Source of the DNA: Rhodospirillaceae bacterium
GTDB taxonomy: Bacteria; Pseudomonadota; Alphaproteobacteria; GCA-2721365
NCBI GenBank assembly: GCA_002721365.1
Contig: PBKC01000069.1
Span: forward strand, 1-40,076
DNA: 40,076 bases
Reading direction: 5' to 3'
Both the position numbers and the translations under genes were made by a program. Under the pieces are notes generated by a model. That model was not told the origin of the DNA, searched no databases, and saw nothing but the letters and a program-made list of their open reading frames with translations. Shown here one piece after another: positions 1 to 7,130 of the stretch (position 1 is its first letter; each line of letters opens with the position of its first letter).

Positions 1-117
1 CTCTCGGCGTTCTTGCATAGGCGAGTAGGCAACCGCTCGCGTCCTTGGTCGTTCTTGTTCGGTTGAACGGGCGATGATCGATGCCGCCCGTGGATACACA
101 TGTCTGGAGGGAGAACG

Positions 118-327
118 ATGATGAGCACCGATTTCCGGCCGACGCGCGCGATGTTGCGGATTGCGTTGCTGGGCCTGACCGTCGGTTGGCTGGCTGCATG
201 CGATGAAGAGGGGCCTGCCGAGAAGGCCGGTGAGGCGATCGACAATGCCGTCGAGGATGCGGGCGACGCCGTGGAAGACGCAGGCGACGCCATTGAAGAC
301 ACAGCCGACGACGCCACCAGCCAGTGA
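118..327 (+). CDS. Entericidin-like small lipoprotein
   Basis: A 69-residue protein with a basic n-region, a hydrophobic stretch and a lipobox ending in LAAC (Cys28 counted from 118), so it should be a diacylated membrane lipoprotein. After the cysteine the mature chain is very acidic and contains three heptads of the type AVEDAGD, AVEDAGD, AIEDTAD, encoded by 21-bp imperfect tandem repeats. Size, lipobox and acidic helical tail fit the entericidin EcnA/EcnB family, whose role is proposed as bacteriolytic or envelope-stress related; no activity can be read from the sequence. A GGAGGGAG ribosome binding site lies at 106-113. Two adjacent ATGs (118 and 121) are both possible starts. A hairpin terminator follows directly. 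Confidence 0.8.
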   Translation: MMSTDFRPTRAMLRIALLGLTVGWLAACDEEGPAEKAGEAIDNAVEDAGDAVEDAGDAIEDTADDATSQ

Positions 328-332
328 TAGCA

Positions 333-361
333 TGGCGGAGCGGCCGAGTGCCGCTCCGCCA
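333..361 (+). terminator. Hairpin terminator after the entericidin-like gene
   Basis: A perfect 12-bp GC-rich stem (333-344 with 350-361) closes a 5-base loop six bases after the lipoprotein stop codon. It is followed by CCTTCCCT rather than a clean T run, so it is terminator-like but not a textbook intrinsic terminator. It isolates the small gene from the paiB-like gene. Confidence 0.65.
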
Positions 362-389
362 CCTTCCCTATGCTTGAGCTGCGACGCCC

Positions 390-1025
390 GTGTACGTGCC
401 CTCACTGTTCGCCGAGACAGATATCTCGGTCGCCCATGATCTGATCGAAGCGAATTCGTTTGGCCTTCTGGTCGTCTCGACCGCGTCCGGGCCGAGCGCC
501 AATCATCTGCCGTTTCTTCTCGACCGGAATGCGGGGCGCCACGGCACGCTTCAGGCGCATGTCGCGCGCGGCAATCCGGTCTGGCGCGACATCGAGGCGT
601 CGCCCGATGTCCTGTCAGTCTTTCAGGGACCGCACGGATATATCTCGCCCGACTGGTACGAAGGGGCGCATCTGCTGCCTACCTGGAACTACGCTGCGGT
701 CCATGTCCGGGGCGCCGCCCGACTGCTGGACGAGGCAGAGACCCGGGATCATCTGCGGCGGCTGGCCGAGGCCAACGAGTCGGGACTGCCGGACAAGGCG
801 CCGTGGGCCGTGGACAGCCTGCCCGAAGCCCTTTTCTCCCGGGCGCTCTACGGCCTCGTCGGCCTCTCCATCGCGATCACCGGCATCGAAGCCAAATTCA
901 AGATGGGACAGAACCGTACCCCTGCCGACGTGAAGGCGGCGGCCACCGCACTGCGTGCCTCCGGCCGTGCGGAGGATCGCCTGCTCGCCGAGGAAATGGA
1001 GCGCCGGCTGCCACCCGAAGACTGA
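390..1025 (+). CDS. FMN-binding PaiB-family protein
   Basis: A 211-residue protein matching the PaiB/FMN-binding split-barrel family along its whole length: it begins MYVPSLFAETD, as PaiB proteins do, and has the family stretches NHLPFLLD (near residue 39), GPHGYISPDWY (near 81) and PTWNYAAVHVRG (near 97). The C-terminal part contains FKMGQNR, also typical. In Bacillus PaiB is described as a negative regulator linked to sporulation and protease genes; in proteobacteria it is mostly seen as a flavin-binding protein of unclear role. The start is GTG at 390, chosen because it restores the canonical N-terminus. No operon partner is evident; 97 bp separate it from the next gene. Confidence 0.85.
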   Translation: MYVPSLFAETDISVAHDLIEANSFGLLVVSTASGPSANHLPFLLDRNAGRHGTLQAHVARGNPVWRDIEASPDVLSVFQGPHGYISPDWYEGAHLLPTWNYAAVHVRGAARLLDEAETRDHLRRLAEANESGLPDKAPWAVDSLPEALFSRALYGLVGLSIAITGIEAKFKMGQNRTPADVKAAATALRASGRAEDRLLAEEMERRLPPED

Positions 1026-1122
1026 GCCGCCACCGCCCGCGACTCGTTGCTCTATCGCCCTTCGGCGAATGTGATGTACGCTTTTGCGATCATCATAAAA
1101 ACCGAACAGTGGGGCCACCGAG

Positions 1123-3255
1123 ATGTCGAATTCCGCCGATTCGCAGACCGTCCTGGCAGCCTGCCCGCACGATTGTCCCGATACCTGCTCGATGCTGGTC
1201 ACCGTCGAGAACGGGCGTGCGGTTTCCGTTCGCGGCAATCCCGACCACCCGTTCACGCGGGGCGGGCTATGCGTGAAGGTCAACAACTACCAGGACCGCA
1301 CCTACAGCCCGGATCGCATTCTCCATCCTCTGCGCCGCACCGGCGCCAAGGGCAGCGGCAGCTTCGAGCGCATCCCCTGGGACGAAGCGCTGGGCGAGAT
1401 CAAGAAGCGCTGGACGGCGATCATCGACGAGCACGGCCCGCAGGCGATCCTCCCCTACAGCTATCTCGGCACCGAGGGCATCCTGAACGGCCTCAACGTC
1501 GGCGACGCCTTCTTCAACAAGTTGGGCGCGACGATCTCCGAGCGCACCTTCTGCGACGCCGGCGCCGTCACCGCCTTCGTCATGACCTGCGGGCCCACGG
1601 CCGCGGTCGACCCCGAGAGCTTCAAGCACTCCCGCTACATCATCCTCTGGGCGTGCAACACCATCAGCACCAACCTCCACCACTGGCCGTTCATCGCCGA
1701 GGCGCAGGCGAACGGGGCCAAGGTGGTGGTGATCGACCCTGTCGCCAGCCGCACCGCCAAGAAGGCCGACTGGCACATCGCCATCCGCCCCGGCACCGAT
1801 GCGGCGCTGGCGCTCGGCATGATGAACGTGATCATCGCCGAGGGGCTGGTCGACGAGGACTACGTCGCCAACTACACGGTCGGCTATGACGAGTTGAAGG
1901 CGCGCGCCGCCGAGTTCCCGCCGGAGAAGGTGGCGGAGATCACCGGCATCCCGGCCGAGGACATCGTCACTCTGGCCCGGGAATACGCGACCACTCAGCC
2001 CTCGGTCATCCGCATGGGCGTGGCGATCGAACGCCATGCCGGCGGTGGCCAGACCGTCCGGGCACTGGCCTGCCTGCCGGCGCTGGTCGGAGCGTGGCGC
2101 CATGTCGGCGGCGGCATCCTCCACATGCCGATCTGGGCTTTCCCTGTCGACTGGGGTGCGCTGATGCGGCCCGACTGGATCAAGGAAGGGACGCCGGTGA
2201 TCAACCAGTGGCGTCTCGGCGCCGCTCTCACGGGCGAGGAGAAGCTAGCGACGCCGATCAAGGCGTTGATGGTCTACAACGCCAATCCGGTCGTCGTCGT
2301 GCCGGACCAGGCTCGCACCATCGAGGGGCTGGAGCGGGAGGACCTGTTCACGGTGGTGAGCGAGCAGTTCATGACCGACACCGCCCGCTATGCCGACATC
2401 GTCCTGCCGGCGACGACCCAGCTCGAACAACTCGACGTCATGTTCTCGTGGGGGCACCTCTATCTCACCTTCAACGAACCGGCGATCGCGCCCCTGGGCG
2501 AGTCCGTTCCCAACACAGAGCTGTTCCGGCGTCTGGCGAACGCCATGGGCTTCAACGACGAGTACTGGGCCCGGAGCGACGAGCAGATGGCGAAGGAATC
2601 GCTCGACTGGAGCAATCCGGTGCTCGCCGGCATCTCGATGGAAGGGCTGCGCGAGAAGGGCTATGCCCGCCTCGCGGTCGGCTCCCCCGACGACTTCTGC
2701 CCGCACAAGGAAGGGAACTTCCCGACGCCTTCGGGGAAGTGCGAGTTCAAGGCGTCGATGGCCGAAGGCGGCAACATCGTCCTGCCGTTGTTTCGTCAGG
2801 GCTCGAACGAGTTCCAGCCGGGCGATCCCATCGACCCGGTCCCGAACTACATCCCGCCGACCGAGAGTCCGGCCACCAATCCGGCGCTGGCGGCGAAATA
2901 CCCGCTCAACCTGCTGTCGCCCAAGAGCCATGCCTTCCTGAATTCGTCCTACGGGAACCTGCAGGCGCAGCTTCATCACGCCCAGGGCCAGCAGGTGATC
3001 ATCCATCCCGAGGACGCGCGCTCCCGGGGCCTGAACGAGGGTGCCATGGCGCGGGTGTTCAACGACCGCGGTTCGTTCCAGGCGGTGGTGAAGATCAGCG
3101 ATGACGTGCGGCCGGGGGTGGCGGTGGCGCCGCTCGGCTACTGGGCGAGCCGCAGCGGCGGCTCGACGGTGAACGCGGTCAATCCGACCCGCTACGCCGA
3201 TTTCGGCCATGCGCCGACCTTCTCCGACAACCTGGTGGAGGTGGCGGCGAGTTAG
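1123..3255 (+). CDS. Single-subunit molybdopterin oxidoreductase with [4Fe-4S] domain
   Basis: A 710-residue member of the DMSO-reductase/formate-dehydrogenase superfamily. The N-terminal iron-sulfur motif is CPHDCPDTC followed by a distant Cys (Cys14, Cys18, Cys22, Cys50). Cys144 in RTFCDAGA lies where the metal-ligating residue is usually found. The C-terminal molybdopterin-dinucleotide-binding domain starts near residue 593 (YPLNLLSPK). There is no Tat signal, so the enzyme should be cytoplasmic. No electron-transfer or membrane-anchor subunit is encoded nearby, so the redox partner is unknown. Its neighbour is a TAXI-type binding protein gene in the same direction, 176 bp downstream, separated by structured repeats. 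Substrate cannot be assigned; family assignment is secure. Confidence 0.9.
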   Translation: MSNSADSQTVLAACPHDCPDTCSMLVTVENGRAVSVRGNPDHPFTRGGLCVKVNNYQDRTYSPDRILHPLRRTGAKGSGSFERIPWDEALGEIKKRWTAIIDEHGPQAILPYSYLGTEGILNGLNVGDAFFNKLGATISERTFCDAGAVTAFVMTCGPTAAVDPESFKHSRYIILWACNTISTNLHHWPFIAEAQANGAKVVVIDPVASRTAKKADWHIAIRPGTDAALALGMMNVIIAEGLVDEDYVANYTVGYDELKARAAEFPPEKVAEITGIPAEDIVTLAREYATTQPSVIRMGVAIERHAGGGQTVRALACLPALVGAWRHVGGGILHMPIWAFPVDWGALMRPDWIKEGTPVINQWRLGAALTGEEKLATPIKALMVYNANPVVVVPDQARTIEGLEREDLFTVVSEQFMTDTARYADIVLPATTQLEQLDVMFSWGHLYLTFNEPAIAPLGESVPNTELFRRLANAMGFNDEYWARSDEQMAKESLDWSNPVLAGISMEGLREKGYARLAVGSPDDFCPHKEGNFPTPSGKCEFKASMAEGGNIVLPLFRQGSNEFQPGDPIDPVPNYIPPTESPATNPALAAKYPLNLLSPKSHAFLNSSYGNLQAQLHHAQGQQVIIHPEDARSRGLNEGAMARVFNDRGSFQAVVKISDDVRPGVAVAPLGYWASRSGGSTVNAVNPTRYADFGHAPTFSDNLVEVAAS

Positions 3256-3272
3256 GGAAGCACCGCCTCCAT

Positions 3273-3345
3273 TCGTCGCCCCCGCGAAGGCGGGGGCCCA
3301 GAAAGCGGCACGGCCGATGGGTTCCCGCCTGCGCGGGAACGACGA
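3273..3345. repeat. REP/BIME-like palindromic element with two hairpins
   Basis: Two inverted arms of 28 bases (3273-3300 and 3318-3345) match at 23 positions, separated by 17 bases. Each arm forms its own 8-bp hairpin with a 4-base loop: 3278-3285 with 3290-3297, and 3321-3328 with 3333-3340. Four of the five differences between arms are paired compensatory changes (CC/GG in one arm, TT/AA in the other), so the hairpins are preserved. This resembles the dispersed extragenic palindromes common in proteobacteria; only one copy was found in this window. It lies just after the stop of the molybdopterin enzyme. Confidence 0.75.
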
Positions 3346-3377
3346 GATGAGAGATCGTACCAACGAAAGAGCCGGGG

Positions 3378-3401
3378 CAGGGCGGTCTTCGGGCCGCCCT
3401 G
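3378..3401 (+). terminator. cUUCGg-capped hairpin before the TAXI gene
   Basis: A 10-bp stem (3378-3387 with 3392-3401, one G-T wobble) is closed by a C(TTCG)G tetraloop, one of the most stable RNA hairpins. No T tract follows, so it may act as a transcript-end stabiliser, an attenuator or a partial terminator between the oxidoreductase and the TAXI gene. Confidence 0.5.
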
Positions 3402-3431
3402 ACACCACGGCCAAACGGGGAGAGAAACGTG

Positions 3432-4379
3432 ATGCAGCGACTGATGAAGCCGCTGGCGGCCGCCGTTGCGATGGCGCTCGTCCTGGCGGTTGCGGGAACG
3501 GTGCAGGCCGAGCGGCTGACCTTCATGACCGGGCCGGCGGGCGGGACCTGGTATCCGCTGGGCGGCGCCATCAAGCGGATCCTGGAGGAGGGGGTTCCGG
3601 ACCTCCAGCTCTCGCTGCGGCCGGGGGCGGGCCTCATCAACATCAAGGCCATCGAGACGGGCAAGGCCGAGCTCGCCATGGGCCACGTCATCTCGACGGT
3701 CGATGCCATCGCCGGCAATCCGCCCTTCGAGACGCCGCACAAGGACCTCTGCAATCTGGGCGCCCTCTATCAGCAGGTGGCGCACATCGTCACCATCGAC
3801 GAGGACGTCCGCTCGATCGCCGATTTCCGCGGCAAGAGCATCACCTCGCTTCCCCGCGGCAACACCAACGAGTTCGCGCTTCGCATGCTGCTCGGCATGT
3901 ACGACATGACTTATGACGACCTGGGGACGGTGAACTTCGCCTCGATCACCGACATGGTGAATCTGATGAAGGACGGACATGCGGTGGCGCTGTCCCTGAT
4001 CACCTCGCTGCCGTCCGGCTCGATCATGGACTTGGCCAATGCCCGCGATGTTCGGTTCCTGGACATTCCCGACGCGCAGTTCGAGAGGCTGAAGGCGCGG
4101 AACGCCGGATGGAGCCGGGTGACCATCCCGGCTGCGACCTATGAGCAGGCGCGGGACGTGATCAGCGCCGGCTTTCCGATGCAGATGATGGCGAGCTGCA
4201 GTCGTGTCTCCGACGACCTCGCCTATTCGATGACGAAGGCGTTGGCCGAGCATGTGACCGAGCTCGCATCGATCAACGCCGCTCTGGCGACCCACGACGC
4301 CGCGGCGATGGCGGCCGATATCGGCGTCCCGTTCCATCCCGGTGCTGAGCGCTACTACCGGGAGGTGGGAGTCCGCTGA
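3432..4379 (+). CDS. TAXI-family TRAP transporter solute-binding protein
   Basis: A 315-residue exported protein. Residues 1-26 form a signal peptide with an AxA-type cleavage site (VQA before ERLTF). The mature start LTFMTGPAGGTWYPLGGAI is the hallmark of the TAXI (TRAP-associated extracytoplasmic immunogenic) family, which binds carboxylates such as glutamate or other small acids in the periplasm. TAXI proteins normally work with a fused DctQM membrane protein; none is adjacent, and the DctQ/DctM pair at the right end of the window has its own binding protein. The start is ATG 3432, with GGGGAGA at 3417-3423; a GTG three bases upstream is also possible. The location suggests it may feed the upstream oxidoreductase, which is inference. 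Confidence 0.88.
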   Translation: MQRLMKPLAAAVAMALVLAVAGTVQAERLTFMTGPAGGTWYPLGGAIKRILEEGVPDLQLSLRPGAGLINIKAIETGKAELAMGHVISTVDAIAGNPPFETPHKDLCNLGALYQQVAHIVTIDEDVRSIADFRGKSITSLPRGNTNEFALRMLLGMYDMTYDDLGTVNFASITDMVNLMKDGHAVALSLITSLPSGSIMDLANARDVRFLDIPDAQFERLKARNAGWSRVTIPAATYEQARDVISAGFPMQMMASCSRVSDDLAYSMTKALAEHVTELASINAALATHDAAAMAADIGVPFHPGAERYYREVGVR

Positions 4380-4451
4380 CGAGACCCGGCGAACTTTAGC
4401 GGGGCGAAGGCGTTGGACTGACGACCCCCGCGTTCCGATCTGCCTCGCCCC

Positions 4452-5399
4452 ATGCCGTCGTCCGCCGCTCACAGCCCCATCGCCGTCTACGGCGCGATCG
4501 CCGCGAACCTGATCATCGCGGTGGCGAAGTGCGTCGCCGCCATGGTGACCGGCAGCTCGTCGATGCTGTCCGAGTCCTTCCACTCCGTGGTCGATACCGG
4601 CAATGAGCTGCTGATCCTCCTGGGACTGCACAGGAGCAGGAAGCCCGCCGACCTGATCCACCCCTTCGGCTACGGGAAAGAGCTTTATTTCTGGAGCCTG
4701 ATCGTCGCCATGCTGCTGTTCGGCGTCGGCGGCGGCATGTCGATCTATGAGGGCTACAAGCACATCCAGCATCCGGAACCGCTGGCGGACCCGATCTGGA
4801 ACTATGCGGTGCTGGCGGTGGCCTTCGTCGCCGAGGGAGCATCATGGGTCATCGCCATGCGGCAGATGATCGCCAGGCGCCGGGGCAGGGACGACCTTTG
4901 GGAGACCTTCCAACGCAGCAAGGACCCTTCGATCTTCGTGGTGGTCGGCGAGGACACGGCGGCACTGCTGGGCATCGTCATCGCCGCCGGGGGCGTGGCG
5001 CTGTCCCAGGCCTACGGCGCCCCGTGGATCGACGGCGTCGCCGCGATCCTGATCGGCGTGGTGCTGATCGGCGTCGCCACCCTGCTGATCTACGAAAGCC
5101 GCGCCCTGGTGATGGGCGAGCGGGCGGACACCGATCTCGTCGCCCGTGTGCGCCGGATCGCCGAGGCCGACGAGGCGGTCGCCTCCGCCGGCGCGCCGCT
5201 CACCATGCAGCTCGGGCCCGACAGCGTGCTCCTGAACATGAAGCTCGGCCTGAAGCCCGGGGTGACCGGCACCGATGTCGTGACGGCGCTGGAGCGGGTC
5301 GAGCGGCGTATCCGCGAGGACTGCCCGAGCATCCGGCAGATATTCCTCAGCCCGACCCGCGATGGCCTGGACGGCGAGGCGGCGCTCAGCGCCCGGTGA
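4452..5399 (+). CDS. Cation diffusion facilitator (CDF) family transporter
   Basis: A 315-residue membrane protein of the CDF/SLC30 family, which exports divalent cations such as Zn2+, Fe2+ or Mn2+ in exchange for protons. The TM2 metal site reads SESFHSVVDTGNE (His44 and Asp48), followed by the family stretch HPFGYGKELYFW (near residue 70). A second acidic pair, Glu167-Asp168 in GEDTAALLG, lies in TM5. A soluble C-terminal domain (about 220-315) follows. The composition is closest to the SLC30A9-like branch. Its 3' end overlaps the convergent enoyl-CoA hydratase gene by 14 bases. No clear Shine-Dalgarno sequence precedes ATG 4452. The metal cannot be decided from sequence alone. Confidence 0.88.
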   Translation: MPSSAAHSPIAVYGAIAANLIIAVAKCVAAMVTGSSSMLSESFHSVVDTGNELLILLGLHRSRKPADLIHPFGYGKELYFWSLIVAMLLFGVGGGMSIYEGYKHIQHPEPLADPIWNYAVLAVAFVAEGASWVIAMRQMIARRRGRDDLWETFQRSKDPSIFVVVGEDTAALLGIVIAAGGVALSQAYGAPWIDGVAAILIGVVLIGVATLLIYESRALVMGERADTDLVARVRRIAEADEAVASAGAPLTMQLGPDSVLLNMKLGLKPGVTGTDVVTALERVERRIREDCPSIRQIFLSPTRDGLDGEAALSAR

Positions 5400-6156
5400 A
5401 CTTCGGTGGCCGCTTTTCCAGGAAGGCGGTCATGCCCTCGGTCTGGTCCTCGGTCTCAAAAGCGGTGAAGACCGCCTCCCGCTCGAAGGTGAGGCCTTCT
5501 TCGAGCGGGATTTCATAGGCCTTGAGGACGGCGGCCTTGGCGAGCCGGGTGGCGACGGGGCCTTTGGAAGCGATGACGGCGGCGATTTCGAGCGCCCGGT
5601 CGAGCGCCTTGCCGGGGGCGGTCAGCTCCGCCAGCAGGCCGGCGGCGAAGGCGGTCTCGGCGTCGATCGGCTCGCCGGTCAGGATCATCTTCATCGCCAG
5701 CGACTTGCCGACCGAGCGCGGGATGCGCTGGGTGGCGCCGTCGCCGGGCAGGATGCCGATATTGATCTCCGGCTGACCGAAGCGGGCATTGTCGGCGGCG
5801 ACGACGATGTCGGTGAGCATCGCCAGCTCGTGGCCGCCACCGAAGGCGAAGCCCTCGACCGCGGCGATCAGCGGCTTCGGGAAGGACTGGATGGTCGCCC
5901 AGTCCTGGTGCCGCTTCTTGTCCTTGAGGGCGTCGACGCCCCGTTCCACCATCTCCTTGATGTCGGCGCCCGCCGAGAACGCCTTGTCGTTGCCGGTCAG
6001 GACCACGCAACGGGTTTCGGCATCGTCGGCCGCGGCGGTCAGCTCGGCGGCGATGGCGCCGATCAGGCCGCTGCTCAAGGCGTTCCGCTTCTCGGGACGA
6101 TTGAGTTGGAGCAAGGTGACGCCCTCGCTGGGGCGGCTGCTCAGGACCAGGCTCAT
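5386..6156 (-). CDS. Enoyl-CoA hydratase/isomerase (crotonase family)
   Basis: A 256-residue crotonase that hydrates 2-trans-enoyl-CoA to 3-hydroxyacyl-CoA in beta-oxidation-like pathways. Both catalytic glutamates of classical hydratases are present: Glu110 in GGGHELAML and Glu130 in FGQPEINIG. The oxyanion-hole segment FSAGADIKEM starts at residue 60, and GDGATQRIPRSVGKSLAMK resembles mitochondrial short-chain enoyl-CoA hydratase. It lies 38 bases downstream of the SDR gene, with a CAGGGAG ribosome binding site, so the two probably form an operon under the LacI-type operator in front of the SDR. The 3' end overlaps the convergent CDF gene by 14 bases. Confidence 0.92.
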   Translation of the reverse strand: MSLVLSSRPSEGVTLLQLNRPEKRNALSSGLIGAIAAELTAAADDAETRCVVLTGNDKAFSAGADIKEMVERGVDALKDKKRHQDWATIQSFPKPLIAAVEGFAFGGGHELAMLTDIVVAADNARFGQPEINIGILPGDGATQRIPRSVGKSLAMKMILTGEPIDAETAFAAGLLAELTAPGKALDRALEIAAVIASKGPVATRLAKAAVLKAYEIPLEEGLTFEREAVFTAFETEDQTEGMTAFLEKRPPKFTGR

Positions 6157-6194
6157 CGGCGTCTTCTCCCTGAAATGCCTTTTTCGTTGTCCGT

Positions 6195-6938
6195 TTAGTC
6201 GATCCGCGGCCGCAGCACGAGCTGGGCGACGGTCGCATGCCGCGGCAGTTCGAGCGCGAAAACGACGGTGCTGGCGACATCCTCCGGATCGAGCGTCATT
6301 GGCGCGGAATCATAGTAATCGGCACCCGCCTGCTCGTCGCCGAAGCGGCGCTCGGCCATGGCGCTTCGGGTCAGGCCGGGCATGATCTCGATTACCCGGA
6401 TGCCGGCCTTGCCGAAATCCATGCGCAGGGACTCGCTGAAGGCATGGACCCCGAACTTGCTTGCCGCATAGGCCGTCCCGCCCGGATAGGGGGTGAAACC
6501 CGCGATGGAGCCGAGATTGACGATGTCGCCTTTCTCCCGCGCCACCATGCCGAGCGCCACCGCATGCGTGACCTGGATCATGCCGACGAGATTGGTCTCG
6601 ACGATGTCGGTCCAGGCCGTCGCCGGCTGCGCGTCGAAGCGCTGGCGTCCACCGACATCGTGGCCGGCAGCGTTGATCAGGATATCGATGGTGCGCCATT
6701 CGGCGGGCAGGCTGTCGACCAGCGCAGCAGCGGCCTCTGCGTCACGGACGTCGAGGGTGAGGGGGTAAACACTATCGCCGTTCTCCCTTGCCAGCGCCGA
6801 GAGTGCCTGTGATGAGCGCGCGGCGGCGATCACCTTGGCGCCCCGGTCGAGCAGGGCATGCACGATCGCTTTGCCGATGCCGCTGCTGGCACCGGTGACG
6901 AGGGCGACGGCACCCGCAAGCTCAACCCGATCGGTCAT
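6195..6938 (-). CDS. SDR-family dehydrogenase (acyl-CoA cluster)
   Basis: A 247-residue classical short-chain dehydrogenase/reductase using NAD(P). The Rossmann motif is TGASSGIG (residues 15-22), and the catalytic set Asn116, Ser144, Tyr157 and Lys161 (YAASK) is complete. Its position upstream of an enoyl-CoA hydratase suggests oxidation of a 3-hydroxyacyl-CoA or related alcohol; this is inference. The start used here is ATG 6938 (MTDRVELAG), which fits the family length. A GTG at 7004 is in frame, and the LacI-type operator lies only 2 bases upstream of ATG 6938, leaving little room for a ribosome binding site, so the start remains open. Confidence 0.88.
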   Translation of the reverse strand: MTDRVELAGAVALVTGASSGIGKAIVHALLDRGAKVIAAARSSQALSALARENGDSVYPLTLDVRDAEAAAALVDSLPAEWRTIDILINAAGHDVGGRQRFDAQPATAWTDIVETNLVGMIQVTHAVALGMVAREKGDIVNLGSIAGFTPYPGGTAYAASKFGVHAFSESLRMDFGKAGIRVIEIMPGLTRSAMAERRFGDEQAGADYYDSAPMTLDPEDVASTVVFALELPRHATVAQLVLRPRID

Positions 6939-6940
6939 AG

Positions 6941-6954
6941 CGTAAGCGCTTTCA
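6941..6954. promoter_or_regulatory. LacI-type operator O1 (SDR/enoyl-CoA hydratase operon)
   Basis: On the minus strand this reads TGAAAGCGCTTACG, a near-perfect palindrome around a central CG, matching the CcpA/LacI-family operator pattern TGNAANCGNTNNCA. It lies directly before the SDR start. A TTGACA -35-like hexamer is visible on the minus strand at 7000-6995, but no convincing -10. Three similar sites occur around the lacI-like gene and its presumed targets. Confidence 0.75.
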
Positions 6955-7058
6955 TGAATGAGACCGCGGGTACGTTGACTTCGGCCTTCCGCTATGTCAA
7001 TCACCTTAGGTAAGGCTTGGCAGTCTGGTATTTGGCCTGTTGTTGGTCATGGAAGATA

Positions 7059-7072
7059 TGAAAGCGCTTACA
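7059..7072. promoter_or_regulatory. LacI-type operator O2 (caiB-like/maoC-like operon)
   Basis: Reads TGAAAGCGCTTACA on the plus strand, the best copy of the 14-bp site. It lies 59-72 bases before the CoA-transferase start. Its centre is 118 bp from the centre of O1, so one repressor could control both divergent operons, possibly by looping. Confidence 0.8.
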
Positions 7073-7130
7073 TATGCGCTGCGTGAGAGAACCCGCCGAG
7101 GCGGACTCACAGGGGAAGAGGGAACGACTT

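Noticed and set aside
3278..3340. Paired hairpins resembling short CRISPR repeats
   Set aside because: Only two inverted, not direct, copies; no regular spacers and no cas genes.
3252..4772. A 506-codon minus-strand frame across the TAXI and CDF genes
   Set aside because: It runs antisense to two well-supported genes and through the palindromic repeat; the translated repeat (PAQAGTH-type peptides) is a familiar annotation artefact.
6971..7000. A complete sigma-70 promoter for the SDR gene
   Set aside because: TTGACA is present on the minus strand at 7000-6995, but no -10 hexamer of reasonable quality lies 16-18 bases downstream, so only a possible -35 is noted.
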